Shown: positions 1 to 8,146, numbered from the stretch's first letter. The stretch: DNA of 64,000 nucleotides from Hominiventricola filiformis (GCF_020686965.1 NZ_JAJEPS010000005.1:1-64000), one strand, 5' to 3'. Made by a program: numbers and translations. Notes: generated from the letters alone by a model not told the origin.

Positions 1-31
1 AACGCCGGGTTTTTCGAAGCTCGGCGTTTTG
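1..31 (+). terminator. Possible terminator of an upstream gene
   Basis: The 7-base arms AACGCCG and CGGCGTT flank a 14-base loop and run into TTTTG. It probably ends a gene lying left of the window; only the hairpin itself is visible. Confidence 0.4.
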
Positions 32-50
32 TGTTGGATATATAAAATGA

Positions 51-83
51 GCTGCCGCACGTTAGTGCGACAGCCCCTTTTTT
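51..83. terminator. Hairpin terminator 3' of the MerR-type gene
   Basis: A 10-bp stem with one mismatch and a GTTA loop is followed by CCCC and eight T on the plus strand. On the minus strand it is followed by a shorter TTTT run. It sits just beyond the stop of the minus-strand MerR gene and could work in both directions. Confidence 0.6.
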
Positions 84-85
84 TA

Positions 86-697
86 TTATTCAGATTCGTT
101 TGCAGGACGCGGATTAAAAAACCATTTCTTCCGCGGCTCTTTCTTTCTGATCTCTTTTATCTTTGGTTCTTTTGGTTTCTTCTCTTTTTTACGTCCAAGA
201 GAAAAAGTTTTTCGATCTTTCTGTGCAGCACGGATCTGTGCGTCCAGATTTTTGTAATGAGTCTCTTCCCGTTCTTCCTGGAGACGGAAGAGGTAGTCCA
301 TTTCCTTGACGACCTGTGTGGAGACCTGATGACTCAGTTCCCTTCCCATTTCCTGCTGATTTTCACGCAGCGCCTGCGCGACTACCTTGCCGAGAATGTT
401 CTGAAACTGTTCCATCCTGTCACTGACAGGTGGGTCCGGCTGTTGGACGATGGCAGGTGGTGTTTTTCCCTGTTCCACCTCAGGCAGGAGTACTTTGATT
501 GCTTTGAGCTGATAGCCCTGTTCTTTTAGTTCCTTAATGTGATGAAACATTCGGATGTTATCTTCTGTATAGTAGCGGTGACCCATCTCATTGCGGGCAA
601 TTGGCAGTTCCAGTTCGTCTTCCCAGTAGCGGAGCACATGTGCTTCCACATCTACCATTTTGGCCGCGTCGGAAATGATATAGCGCTTCGTATCCAT
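86..697 (-). CDS. MerR-family transcriptional regulator
   Basis: A 203-residue protein with an N-terminal MerR winged-helix domain at about residues 5-70; VLRYWEDEL and GHRYYTEDNI are typical of helix 2 and the wing. Residues 90-150 are rich in Q, E and K and likely form the helical dimerisation segment. The C-terminal 45 residues are very basic (KKEKKPKEPK, RKKEPRKK), which is not a known effector domain. The start is taken at the second Met: GGAGGG lies 6 bases before it, whereas it abuts the upstream ATG at 703. The gene diverges from the DUF1858 gene with overlapping promoters. Target genes are unknown; autoregulation is plausible because a 6-bp inverted repeat (ATTGTC-N7-GACAAT, 720-738) lies in its leader. 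Confidence 0.8.
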   Translation of the reverse strand: MDTKRYIISDAAKMVDVEAHVLRYWEDELELPIARNEMGHRYYTEDNIRMFHHIKELKEQGYQLKAIKVLLPEVEQGKTPPAIVQQPDPPVSDRMEQFQNILGKVVAQALRENQQEMGRELSHQVSTQVVKEMDYLFRLQEEREETHYKNLDAQIRAAQKDRKTFSLGRKKEKKPKEPKIKEIRKKEPRKKWFFNPRPANESE

Positions 698-753
698 ATA
701 CATCCCTCCACCTTATGAAATTGTCGTTATCAGACAATGGCCTGATCATAGAT

Positions 754-783
754 ATTATATACCATATTCCCTTGATTTTGCAA
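754..783 (-). promoter_or_regulatory. Promoter of the MerR-type gene
   Basis: Read on the minus strand, TTGCAA is followed after 18 bases by TATAAT. It overlaps the oppositely oriented promoter of the DUF1858 gene, so the two cannot easily be occupied at once. Confidence 0.55.
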
Positions 784-800
784 GTAAATGGGGATATAAT
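772..800 (+). promoter_or_regulatory. Promoter of the DUF1858 gene
   Basis: TTGATT and a perfect TATAAT are separated by 17 bases, about 30 bases before the start codon of the next gene. Confidence 0.65.
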
Positions 801-833
801 AACAACCAGAATAAAAATCAGGAGGTCACGAAA

Positions 834-1040
834 ATGGCTAAAATTTCCAAAGATATGATTATCGCAGATCTGGTAAAAATAGATCAGAATATTGTTCCGA
901 TTCTTATGAGAGAGGGAATGCACTGCATCGGCTGTCCGTCTGCACAGGCAGAGAGCCTTGAAGAAGCTGCACTGGTACACGGACTGGATCCGGATGTTCT
1001 TGTTGCAAGACTGAACAATTTCCTTGGCGCAGAAGAGTAA
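834..1040 (+). CDS. DUF1858 domain-containing small protein
   Basis: A 68-residue cytoplasmic protein that is essentially one DUF1858 domain: an N-terminal ISKDMIIADLV stretch, then a central CIGCPSA motif with two cysteines and a helical C-terminus. Stand-alone DUF1858 proteins are common in anaerobic Clostridia, and the domain also occurs with hybrid-cluster-type and DUF542 proteins. The CxxC pair suggests a redox or metal role, but no function is established. The start has a clear AGGAGGT site. It is monocistronic, between its own promoter and a strong terminator. Confidence 0.85.
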   Translation: MAKISKDMIIADLVKIDQNIVPILMREGMHCIGCPSAQAESLEEAALVHGLDPDVLVARLNNFLGAEE

Positions 1041-1055
1041 TCAATGGGAAATACG

Positions 1056-1094
1056 AAAGAGGATGCCTTGAATACAGGACATCCTCTTTTTTTA
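1056..1094. terminator. Terminator between DUF1858 gene and mecA
   Basis: Arms AAAGAGGATG and CATCCTCTTT surround a 14-base loop and end in a long T run on the plus strand. It lies between convergent genes and may serve both. Confidence 0.75.
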
Positions 1095-1102
1095 CGTATT
1101 TT

Positions 1103-1843
1103 TTAAATTTCAGCCAGTTTCTGAAGGGCTTCGTCTTTCATAATCAGCGTGTAATGCTCCTGCATGTACGCTTCATTGGCGGGTGTATATTTGCCACTGT
1201 TCCCGTATTCGGAAAGAATATTGCAGACTTTGTTGAACTCCTCCGGTGTATGGAAGGATTTTCTTACGATCAGACAATACTCCTGGGTGTCAGGATTTTT
1301 ATACAGACGGTTTGCACCGTGATAAATACCTGCAAGAACATGGGAAGCCGCCAGCAGGGAATCCAGTTTCGGGAACAGATATAACTTTCGCATATCCAGT
1401 TCGCTGGCAAGTTCCTCAGCCTGCTGTTCTCTGTTTTCCTTCGGGGCATTTTTCAGCCGGTGTTCCAGAAGCTTCTGGAACAGATCAATTACTTCATCAG
1501 CGCCGTCCGGAAGAAAATCTTTCGGGATCGGCAGTTCTTCACCCGGTTCCACAGAAGACTGGGAAAAACGGGAAAATCTTGTATCAAGCTCTTCCGGATC
1601 TGAGACTTTGGTGATGTCCAGAATGATACATTCATTTGGCATAGGAATTGCTTCTATCATAAGCGGGATATTGTCCGCTTCAAAACCAAACTGGTGTGAA
1701 GCCTGTTCCATCATATCTCTGAAAAGAGAACGGGCTTTCTCAGATCCGTAGGCAATCTCGCTGATCTTCATATGACGAACCTCCAGGTCGTCACGGGTCA
1801 GGATGCAGCGAATTTTGTTTTCATTGATTTTTTCAATTTTCAT
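1103..1843 (-). CDS. mecA: Adaptor protein MecA
   Basis: A 246-residue protein with the MecA layout: an N-terminal substrate-binding domain beginning MKIEKINENKIRC and TRDDLEVR, an acidic linker around residues 95-150, and a C-terminal ClpC-binding domain rich in LYLFPKLDSLL and YKNPDTQEYCLI-type motifs. MecA delivers substrates to the ClpC-ClpP protease; in Bacillus these include ComK and Spx. Length matches the family (about 220-250). This adaptor is unrelated to the mecA resistance PBP discussed at the right end of the window. The gene is monocistronic with its own promoter. No adjacent clp gene is present. Confidence 0.85.
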   Translation of the reverse strand: MKIEKINENKIRCILTRDDLEVRHMKISEIAYGSEKARSLFRDMMEQASHQFGFEADNIPLMIEAIPMPNECIILDITKVSDPEELDTRFSRFSQSSVEPGEELPIPKDFLPDGADEVIDLFQKLLEHRLKNAPKENREQQAEELASELDMRKLYLFPKLDSLLAASHVLAGIYHGANRLYKNPDTQEYCLIVRKSFHTPEEFNKVCNILSEYGNSGKYTPANEAYMQEHYTLIMKDEALQKLAEI

Positions 1844-1876
1844 ACAATCACAACCTGCGAATTTATAGTTTTATAT

Positions 1877-1905
1877 AGTATAAACAAAAAAACGAAATAT
1901 GTAAA
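1877..1905 (-). promoter_or_regulatory. Promoter of mecA
   Basis: On the minus strand TTTACA and TATACT are 17 bases apart, about 35 bases before the mecA start. Confidence 0.6.
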
Positions 1906-1958
1906 GCAGGCAGGCGGAGAATTGAAGGAAATAATTCTGAAATTTTTGTGAAACAGCC

Positions 1959-1986
1959 TTGAAAAACAACAGAATGTATGTATAAT
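1959..1986 (+). promoter_or_regulatory. Promoter of the GH18 gene leader
   Basis: TTGAAA and a perfect TATAAT are 16 bases apart. The nearest confident gene downstream starts at 2280, so a transcript from here would have an untranslated leader of about 285 bases. Confidence 0.6.
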
Positions 1987-2070
1987 TAAACTGTAAGTCT
2001 ATTTATCTGATTCCTTTCACAATTCGTGAAATTAATCCGTTTGTTTAATCTGAAGAGAGGGGGTATGCAG

Positions 2071-2152
2071 TGCGGTATATACAGACATAATATATCACGG
2101 GAACTCTTTTTGGAAAATTCTGTATGTACCGCAAGGGGACAGCAGGGCTGTC
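2071..2152 (+). ncRNA. Candidate structured leader RNA before the GH18 gene
   Basis: Bases 2071-2085 pair with 2119-2133 in a 15-bp stem with a single G-U pair, closing a 33-base internal region. A second hairpin follows at once (GACAGC, loop AGG, GCTGTC; 2138-2152). A 63-codon ORF crosses the stem at 2026-2217 but has no convincing protein character. Apart from these elements I see nothing recognisable between 1987 and 2279. I do not recognise a known riboswitch class, so function is open. Confidence 0.4.
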
Positions 2153-2279
2153 AGGGGGTAAGTAAAATCATAAGGGGAGAAAAGCTTTCCTGTGTCCGAG
2201 ATTTGTGGTGGTGGTAATGACAGCTTTGTGGTAAAATCAAAAAAGATACTGATGATAAATATAGTTCAGGAGGACATTC

Positions 2280-4046
2280 ATGATAAGAGAAGACGGAGCT
2301 GAAAACGACGTATCCAGACGGCGGAGACCCCGCAGAAAGAGAAGGAGACTGAATCCAAGAGTTGTACCGGTTATGTTTGCGCTGCTTTTGTTTATTCTGA
2401 TTGGCGGCTTTGCAGCAGGAAGATTCCTGTATCAGAAATATTCTCCGTCCAAAGAAATGGCAGATCTGAACGAATATTTTGGACTGGAAAGTGATCAGGA
2501 TATGGCTGTGGTTGTCAACCAGGAAAATGTGGGAGACATGGCGCGTCTGATTGACGGAAAGGTCTATGTTCATGTAGATACAGTGGCCCAGTATATTGAT
2601 GACAGATATTACTGGGATGCGACGGAGAACCTGTACCTTTATGCACTGCCGAAAGAACTGGTCAGTGTCGGAGTAGGAAGCAGCAGTTATACCGTTGCAA
2701 AGGCAAGTCAGGATGAAGGATATGTTATTCTGCGCGCGGACGGCAGTGATGCCTATGTGGCGCTGGATTTCCTTCAGAAATATACGAATTTTACGTATCA
2801 GTACTGGGAGGAACCGAACCGTGTAAGGATTGTGACGGCCTTCGGAAGCAAGGATATTGTCACAGTACAGAAAGATACGGCGGTCCGCTGGAAAGCAGGT
2901 ATCAAAAGTGATATCCTTTCCAAAGTATCCAAAGGAACGGAACTGTTTGTGCTGGACGAACCGGAAGAGATTGATCAGTGGACAAGAGTACTGACAGAAG
3001 ACGGTTTTATCGGATATATAAGAGACAGCAAGATTTCGGATATCGGACAGAAGGAAGAGACTGCTCCGGAGTTTACGGAGCCGGAGTATACCAGCATTTC
3101 CAAAGATTATAAGATCAATATGACCTGGCATCAGGTGACGAACATGGAGGCTAATAATTATCTGCTGAATAAGATTGCAGATGCCAAAGGGCTGACGACT
3201 ATTTCACCGACCTGGTTTTCCATTGCAGATACCGACGGAAATATTTCGTCTCTGGCCAGCCAGTCTTATGTGACCTATGCACATCAGCAGGGTTTGGAAG
3301 TGTGGGGGCTGGTAGACAACTTCAAGGACGGAGTCAGCACTTATGAGACACTTTCCAGAACATCCAGCCGTCAGCGCCTGGTGAACCAGCTGACTGCGGC
3401 AGCCATTCAGTACGGACTGGATGGTATCAACGTAGACTTCGAGCTGATCACGCAGGATTGTGCACGTGCCTATATCGAGTTTATCCGTGAGTTGTCCATC
3501 ATGTGCCGGATCAATGGAATCGTTCTTTCTGTAGACAATTATGTGCCGACCGCATCTTCGGATCATTATAACCGTGCGGAGCAGGGTGTGTTTGCAGATT
3601 ACGTGATTATCATGGGATATGATGAGCATTACAGTGGCTCGGAAGAGGCAGGTTCCGTGGCATCTTATCCGTATGTGGAGCAGGGAATCCAAAAAATGCT
3701 GGAGGAAGTTCCGAAGGAGAAAGTTATCAATGCGGTTCCGTTCTTTACACGCTTCTGGAAGACGGATGTAGAAGGCAGCGTAACCAGCGAAGCCATTGGT
3801 ATGGATGAAGAGGATGTAAAGGTACAGAATAATAATGCCGAAAAAGTCTGGAATGAGACCTGTAAGCAGTACTATGTGGAGTTTGATTATGATGGAAGCA
3901 CCTATCAGATGTGGATGGAAGAGGAGAATTCCATTGAAGAGAAGATGAAACTGATCAAACAGTACGATTTGGCGGGAGTTTCTTCCTGGAGACTGGGATA
4001 TGAGCGTTCCTCCATCTGGGATGTCATCCTGAAATACGTAAACTAA
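2280..4046 (+). CDS. Membrane-anchored glycosyl hydrolase family 18 protein with SH3-like domain
   Basis: A 588-residue protein. An Arg/Lys-rich N-terminus (residues 13-25) precedes one membrane segment at about 28-50, giving a signal-anchor with the bulk outside. Residues 60-195 resemble the stalk/copper-amine-oxidase-like region of clostridial wall proteins, and 197-253 a bacterial SH3 domain. The C-terminal half is a GH18 barrel: DGINVDFE at 381-388 is the DxxDxDxE motif, with Glu388 as acid. The family cleaves N-acetylglucosamine links in chitin or peptidoglycan; in spore formers such proteins often act in cortex or wall remodelling. The start has AGGAGG 7 bases upstream. The amidase downstream supports a cell-wall role; the substrate is not determined. 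Confidence 0.8.
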   Translation: MIREDGAENDVSRRRRPRRKRRRLNPRVVPVMFALLLFILIGGFAAGRFLYQKYSPSKEMADLNEYFGLESDQDMAVVVNQENVGDMARLIDGKVYVHVDTVAQYIDDRYYWDATENLYLYALPKELVSVGVGSSSYTVAKASQDEGYVILRADGSDAYVALDFLQKYTNFTYQYWEEPNRVRIVTAFGSKDIVTVQKDTAVRWKAGIKSDILSKVSKGTELFVLDEPEEIDQWTRVLTEDGFIGYIRDSKISDIGQKEETAPEFTEPEYTSISKDYKINMTWHQVTNMEANNYLLNKIADAKGLTTISPTWFSIADTDGNISSLASQSYVTYAHQQGLEVWGLVDNFKDGVSTYETLSRTSSRQRLVNQLTAAAIQYGLDGINVDFELITQDCARAYIEFIRELSIMCRINGIVLSVDNYVPTASSDHYNRAEQGVFADYVIIMGYDEHYSGSEEAGSVASYPYVEQGIQKMLEEVPKEKVINAVPFFTRFWKTDVEGSVTSEAIGMDEEDVKVQNNNAEKVWNETCKQYYVEFDYDGSTYQMWMEEENSIEEKMKLIKQYDLAGVSSWRLGYERSSIWDVILKYVN

Positions 4047-4060
4047 ACGAATGAGCGTAT

Positions 4061-4105
4061 AACCGCTGCATATACTGTAATAAAGTATGTGCGGCGGTTT
4101 TTCTT
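4061..4105 (+). terminator. Terminator after the GH18 gene
   Basis: AACCGC-T-GCATATACT pairs with AGTATGTGC-GGCGGTT around a 7-base loop and ends in TTTTTCTT. The downstream amidase starts directly after it. Confidence 0.75.
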
Positions 4106-4108
4106 ATT

Positions 4109-4804
4109 TTGGAAAAAAGGAAACTGGAACTGCTAATGTCGGTGACTGTGATAATATGTGCATGCCTGCTGGCGGAGCGCGGCTGGATGAAAGTATCACA
4201 GGAACACGTCACGGGCAGAAGGGCAACACGAATCGTGGTGGTGGATGCAGGGCATGGCGGAGTTGATCCCGGAAAAATCGGTGTGGATGATTCACTGGAA
4301 AAGGATATTAATCTGGAGATTGCGGAAAGGCTGAAAACTATTCTGGAACAGCAGGATATTCAGGTGGTGATGACCAGAGAGGAAGACAAAGGTCTCTATG
4401 AGGAGACTGCTTCCAATAAAAAAGCGCAGGATCTGAAAAAACGATGCAGCCTGATCAACGAAGGACAGGCGGACTGTGCCGTGAGTATTCATCAGAACAG
4501 TTATCATGAAGAGTATGTAAAAGGCGCACAGGTATTTTATTATGGAAACTCCGGAGATGCCGAGAGACTGGCAGAGCTGATTCAGACCCGGCTGAAAGAA
4601 GGAGTAGATCCTGAAAACAACAGGCAGGCAAAAGCCAATGAAAGCTATTATCTTTTGAAAAAGACCAGTATTCCTGTTGTTATCGTGGAATGTGGCTTTC
4701 TTTCCAACTGGGAGGAGGCAAAACTCCTGCAGGAAGAGGAATATCAGAACAGGATAGCATGGGCAGTGGCCATGGGAACGATCCGTTATCTGGATACCAG
4801 ATGA
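4109..4804 (+). CDS. N-acetylmuramoyl-L-alanine amidase, CwlD-like
   Basis: Up to 231 residues. A hydrophobic N-terminal segment (about 8-22) acts as signal or anchor and is followed by an Amidase_3 domain. Zinc ligands are visible as His49 in DAGHGG, Glu64 in LEKD and His128 in SIHQNS; catalytic Glu194 lies in VECGFLSN. The enzyme cuts the amide bond between N-acetylmuramic acid and L-alanine. Length and single-domain form match germination amidase CwlD, which makes muramic-delta-lactam in spore cortex. The listed start is a TTG chosen because it gives the basic n-region (EKRK). It lies in the preceding terminator's T run with no ribosome site, so ATG 4136 is an equally possible start. Confidence 0.8.
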   Translation: MEKRKLELLMSVTVIICACLLAERGWMKVSQEHVTGRRATRIVVVDAGHGGVDPGKIGVDDSLEKDINLEIAERLKTILEQQDIQVVMTREEDKGLYEETASNKKAQDLKKRCSLINEGQADCAVSIHQNSYHEEYVKGAQVFYYGNSGDAERLAELIQTRLKEGVDPENNRQAKANESYYLLKKTSIPVVIVECGFLSNWEEAKLLQEEEYQNRIAWAVAMGTIRYLDTR

Positions 4805-4840
4805 AAAAGGACTGCCTGCAGAGATGCGGACAGTCCTTTG
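4804..4840. terminator. Bidirectional terminator between amidase and ACT genes
   Basis: AAAGGACTG pairs with CAGTCCTTT across an apical loop between two convergent genes. A runs on the left and T runs on the right allow use in both directions. Confidence 0.7.
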
Positions 4841-4846
4841 AAATAC

Positions 4847-5251
4847 TTATAACATGGAGAATCCTTTGGATTCCAGACAGGATTCAACCTCTGAGATATC
4901 CTCAGTATGGAATACCATAATCGGTTTTCCGGATTCGCGGTTGAAGGACAGATAGATGTAGGTGGCATTTACATTGCTGTCATAGAGTGCTGTTAACAGT
5001 TTATGCAGGTTGCCGACCTGGTCTTCGACCTCGACACCGAGTACGTCGATCAGTTTGCAGAGATATCCGGCGTTGGTCAGAGCTTCCGCAGCGCTTTCCG
5101 GGTCGGATACAATCATGCGGATGATACCGTACTCCGCACCGTCATTGATGACAGAACCGAGAATGTTGATATTCTTTTCGGCCAGAAGACCGGTGATGTT
5201 CTGGATGGTACCTTTCTTGTTCTCCGCATATATGGATACTTGTTTTAACAT
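4847..5251 (-). CDS. Tandem ACT domain protein
   Basis: A 134-residue soluble protein made of two ACT folds, about residues 3-65 and 70-134. The first begins KQVSIYAENKKGTIQNITGLL, the usual start of an amino-acid-sensing ACT domain. No catalytic or DNA-binding domain is attached. Such stand-alone tandem ACT proteins are common in Clostridia and are thought to bind amino acids, but the ligand and partner are not known. Monocistronic; a purine-rich site (AAAGGGGCG) precedes the ATG. Confidence 0.8.
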   Translation of the reverse strand: MLKQVSIYAENKKGTIQNITGLLAEKNINILGSVINDGAEYGIIRMIVSDPESAAEALTNAGYLCKLIDVLGVEVEDQVGNLHKLLTALYDSNVNATYIYLSFNRESGKPIMVFHTEDISEVESCLESKGFSML

Positions 5252-5338
5252 AATAGGACGCCCCTTTCATAAGGATCAGTTGTGAGATCCACGACGATCT
5301 TATTGTAACAAATAGTTTTTAAAGGGGCAATGGGAAGA

Positions 5339-5367
5339 TTGCTTTTTTTTCTCCGGAATGCTACACT
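5339..5367 (+). promoter_or_regulatory. Promoter of the tsaC-upp-dCMP deaminase operon
   Basis: TTGCTT and TACACT are separated by 17 bases, about 40 bases before the tsaC start. Confidence 0.5.
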
Positions 5368-5407
5368 GGGAAAGGATACTTAGAGAGAAAAAATAAGGTG
5401 ACAGACA

Positions 5408-6454
5408 ATGAAAACAGAGATGATAAAAATAGACAGGGATGATATGGACCTGAGGGAAATGAAGCGGGCCGGAGAAATCCTGAAAAAAGGAGGACTGGTG
5501 GCATTCCCCACGGAGACCGTCTATGGTCTGGGTGGAGATGCGCTGGATGAGACTGCGGCACATAGAATCTATGAGGCAAAGGGACGTCCGTCTGACAATC
5601 CGCTGATTATTCATATTGCAGATATGGAACATCTGGATAAGATTGTGGAAGAAGTGCCGGAGGCGGCGCATAAGCTGGCAGAAGCATTTTGGCCGGGACC
5701 CCTTACCATGATTATGAATAAAAGCGATGCCGTTCCTCACGGAACGACGGGAGGACTGGATACGTTGGCAATTCGGATGCCGTCTGATCCCATTGCATTG
5801 GAACTGATCCGGCAGGGGGGCGGCTATGTGGCAGCACCCAGCGCCAATACATCAGGAAGACCAAGTCCGACGACAGCACAGCACGTATATGAAGATCTGC
5901 AGGGAAAGATTCCCATGATTCTGGATGGCGGTGCCGTGACGATCGGACTGGAATCCACCATTGTGGATCTGACAGAAGAGATTCCGACTATTTTACGGCC
6001 GGGGTATATTTCTCTGGAAATGGTACAGGCTGTTCTTGGGGAAGCGAAGATGGATAAGGGACTGATCTCCAGTGATTCCAACATTCATCCCAAAGCACCG
6101 GGTATGAAATACCGCCATTATGCGCCGAAAGCAGATCTGAAGATTGTGGAAGGTCCGGTAGAGAAAGTTGTTGCCTATATTAATGAGAAGGCGAAAGCAG
6201 GAAAAGTGGGAATTATCTGTACGGAGGAGACCAAAGACCGTTATCCGGCAGGCGATGTGAAATGTATTGGTTCCCGTAAAAGCGAATTGTCCATTGCAAG
6301 CCATCTGTTTGCAGTGCTTCGTGAATTTGATGAGGATGGAGTCGATGCCATCTACTCAGAATCTTTCCAGGCACCGGGACTTGGAGAGGCCATTATGAAC
6401 CGTTTGTTGAAAGCTGCAGGACACCAGAGAGTTGATGTTTCTGACAGAATATAG
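5408..6454 (+). CDS. L-threonylcarbamoyladenylate synthase (Sua5/YwlC type)
   Basis: A 348-residue protein with an N-terminal YrdC/TsaC domain (about 15-200) and a C-terminal Sua5 domain (about 240-340), the long form typical of Bacillota (YwlC is of similar size). KGRPSDNPL and the SAN in APSANTSGRPSPT are the expected nucleotide- and threonine-binding motifs. The enzyme makes threonylcarbamoyl-AMP from threonine, bicarbonate and ATP for t6A37 modification of ANN-decoding tRNAs. It is first in an operon with upp, 13 bases downstream. Confidence 0.92.
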   Translation: MKTEMIKIDRDDMDLREMKRAGEILKKGGLVAFPTETVYGLGGDALDETAAHRIYEAKGRPSDNPLIIHIADMEHLDKIVEEVPEAAHKLAEAFWPGPLTMIMNKSDAVPHGTTGGLDTLAIRMPSDPIALELIRQGGGYVAAPSANTSGRPSPTTAQHVYEDLQGKIPMILDGGAVTIGLESTIVDLTEEIPTILRPGYISLEMVQAVLGEAKMDKGLISSDSNIHPKAPGMKYRHYAPKADLKIVEGPVEKVVAYINEKAKAGKVGIICTEETKDRYPAGDVKCIGSRKSELSIASHLFAVLREFDEDGVDAIYSESFQAPGLGEAIMNRLLKAAGHQRVDVSDRI

Positions 6455-6467
6455 GAGGACAAAAGAG

Positions 6468-7097
6468 ATGTCAAAAGTAATGATTATGGATCACCCGTTA
6501 ATTCAGCACAAAATTGGAATTATCCGCCGTCAGGAAACAGGTTCCAAAGATTTCCGTCAGCTGATCAGTGAGATTGCCATGCTGATGTGCTATGAGGCAA
6601 CCAGAGACCTGAAACTGACAGATGTGGAGATCGAAACGCCGATCAGCAAAATGACAGCGAAAGAACTGGCAGGAAAGAAGCTGGCTGTGGTACCGATTCT
6701 CCGTGCAGGACTGGGTATGGTAGACGGAATGCTTTCCATGATCCCGGCAGCTAAAGTAGGCCATATTGGTCTTTACAGAAATGAAGAGACACTGGAGCCG
6801 ATAGAATATTACTGCAAACTTCCGAAAGACTGCGCAGAGCGTGAAGTATTCGTCGTAGACCCGATGCTGGCAACCGGCGGTTCTGCAACGGCAGCCATCA
6901 CCATGCTGAAGAACAAAGGGGTAAAGAAGATCCGCTTTATGTGTATCGTAGCGGCCCCGCAGGGAATTGAGAGAATGCAGAAAGAGCATCCGGATGTAGA
7001 TCTGTATGTGGGTGCGCTGGATGATCACCTGAATGAGAACGGATATATTGTACCTGGTCTGGGTGATGCGGGAGACCGTATCTTCGGTACCAAGTAG
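6468..7097 (+). CDS. upp: Uracil phosphoribosyltransferase
   Basis: A 209-residue cytoplasmic enzyme that converts uracil and PRPP to UMP in pyrimidine salvage. The PRPP-binding loop DPMLATGGSA and the uracil-contacting C-terminal GLGDAGDR motif are both present, and length matches the family. The start is ATG 6468, preceded by AGGAGG at 6452-6457; an in-frame upstream ATG at 6432 overlaps tsaC and lacks a ribosome site. It lies between tsaC and the dCMP deaminase gene with short gaps, so the three are likely cotranscribed. Confidence 0.95.
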   Translation: MSKVMIMDHPLIQHKIGIIRRQETGSKDFRQLISEIAMLMCYEATRDLKLTDVEIETPISKMTAKELAGKKLAVVPILRAGLGMVDGMLSMIPAAKVGHIGLYRNEETLEPIEYYCKLPKDCAEREVFVVDPMLATGGSATAAITMLKNKGVKKIRFMCIVAAPQGIERMQKEHPDVDLYVGALDDHLNENGYIVPGLGDAGDRIFGTK

Positions 7098-7105
7098 GAG
7101 GTATC

Positions 7106-7591
7106 ATGAGCGAAAAACGCAAGGATTATATTTCATGGGACGAGTACTTTATGGGGATCGCCCAGCTGTCTGCCATGCGTTCCAAGGATCCCAATACGCA
7201 GGTCGGTGCATGCATTGTCAGCAAAGAGAATAAAATTCTCTCCATGGGGTATAATGGATTTCCAAAGGGATGCGATGATGATGAGTATCCATGGAACCGG
7301 GACGGAGATGTTTACGACAGTAAATATGCATATGTAACACACAGTGAATTGAACGCCATACTGAATTATCGGGGCGGAAGTCTGGACGGGACTAAACTGT
7401 ATGTCACGCTGTTTCCCTGCAATGAATGTGCGAAAGCAATCATCCAGTCCGGAATTACGGAACTGGTCTATGCAGATGATAAATATAATGGAACACCAAC
7501 GAATCTTGCCTCCCGCCGGATGTTGAAATCGGCGGGTGTAAAAGTGACGCCTTATCAGAAAAGCGGACGAAGGATTCAGTTGGAAGTATGA
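7106..7591 (+). CDS. Deoxycytidylate (dCMP) deaminase, ComEB-type
   Basis: A 161-residue zinc deaminase converting dCMP to dUMP, the precursor of dTMP. The zinc site is visible as HSELNAI (His and catalytic Glu) and PCNEC (two Cys). The N-terminal SWDEYFMGIAQLSAMRSKDPNTQVGA stretch is typical of the dCMP rather than cytidine deaminase branch. It is last in the tsaC-upp operon, which joins pyrimidine salvage and dTTP supply. A ribosome site GGAGG lies 7 bases before the ATG, and a strong terminator follows. Confidence 0.92.
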   Translation: MSEKRKDYISWDEYFMGIAQLSAMRSKDPNTQVGACIVSKENKILSMGYNGFPKGCDDDEYPWNRDGDVYDSKYAYVTHSELNAILNYRGGSLDGTKLYVTLFPCNECAKAIIQSGITELVYADDKYNGTPTNLASRRMLKSAGVKVTPYQKSGRRIQLEV

Positions 7592-7592
7592 C

Positions 7593-7626
7593 AAAAGGAC
7601 TGCCGCAGACCGCGGCAGTCCTTTTG
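7593..7626 (+). terminator. Terminator of the tsaC operon
   Basis: A 14-bp perfect stem (AAAAGGACTGCCGC with its complement) and small loop end in CCTTTTGT, directly after the dCMP deaminase stop. Confidence 0.8.
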
Positions 7627-7721
7627 TGCCAAATTAACAAAAACTGGAATTGATAATTGGTAATATTGAACGAACAAATGATAAACTTTTGTCAATAATT
7701 TAACGATAGACCTGGTTTTTG

Positions 7722-7750
7722 TTGAATATGCCAAATGGATGTGCTACAAT
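7722..7750 (+). promoter_or_regulatory. Promoter of the V-type ATPase operon
   Basis: TTGAAT and TACAAT are 17 bases apart. They lie about 57 bases before the first gene of the nine-gene V-ATPase operon; no other promoter is obvious inside the operon. Confidence 0.6.
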
Positions 7751-7806
7751 GCTAAGAAATGATTAAGATTTTGTTGACGCAGCGAGATGGGCAAGGAGGT
7801 GAAAAG

Positions 7807-8115
7807 ATGCTGGAAAATGCTTTGAAATCAGTGAAGGAGGCGGAAGAAAAAGCCGCAGCCGCAATGCGCGAAGCAGATGCACAGGCAGCCGCAATAATCG
7901 AGGAAGCCAAGGCAAAAGCAAAAGATATGAAGGATGAGACCGGGCAGAAGATCCGGACTCAGAAAGAGCAGGCGGAAGAAGAGGCGCGTCAGATGAGTGA
8001 GAACAGCCTGAAAGAGGCAGAAGCCAGCGCTCAGAAGGAAGCGGATGCTTTGAGACAGCTGGTGGAACCGAAGCGCGAAGAGGCCGTAGAGGCCGTCATT
8101 ACATCATTGGTGTAG
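7807..8115 (+). CDS. V-type ATPase peripheral stalk subunit (subunit H / NtpF-like)
   Basis: A 102-residue, almost wholly helical, highly charged Ala/Glu/Lys-rich protein that fits a coiled-coil peripheral stalk subunit of V/A-type ATPases; it corresponds in position to NtpF of Enterococcus. It would pair with subunit E to hold the catalytic head still. Start ATG 7807 has a near-perfect AAGGAGGTG 6 bases upstream; an in-frame ATG at 7759 has none. First gene of the operon. Assignment rests on position and coiled-coil composition, since these subunits diverge quickly. Confidence 0.75.
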   Translation: MLENALKSVKEAEEKAAAAMREADAQAAAIIEEAKAKAKDMKDETGQKIRTQKEQAEEEARQMSENSLKEAEASAQKEADALRQLVEPKREEAVEAVITSLV

Positions 8116-8146
8116 ACTGAAAAAAGAGAAAAGGAGGGATGTGGAT

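Noticed and set aside
1103..1843. Methicillin-resistance mecA
   Set aside because: The gene shares the symbol only. It encodes the ClpC adaptor MecA; the resistance-type PBP is the separate gene starting at 59639.
2026..2217. A 63-codon ORF in the GH18 leader
   Set aside because: It crosses a 15-bp RNA stem, has no good ribosome site and ends in LWWW; a structured untranslated leader explains the region better, although a leader peptide is not excluded.
2151..3131. A 326-codon minus-strand ORF
   Set aside because: It is antisense to the GH18 gene and its structured leader and lacks plausible start signals.
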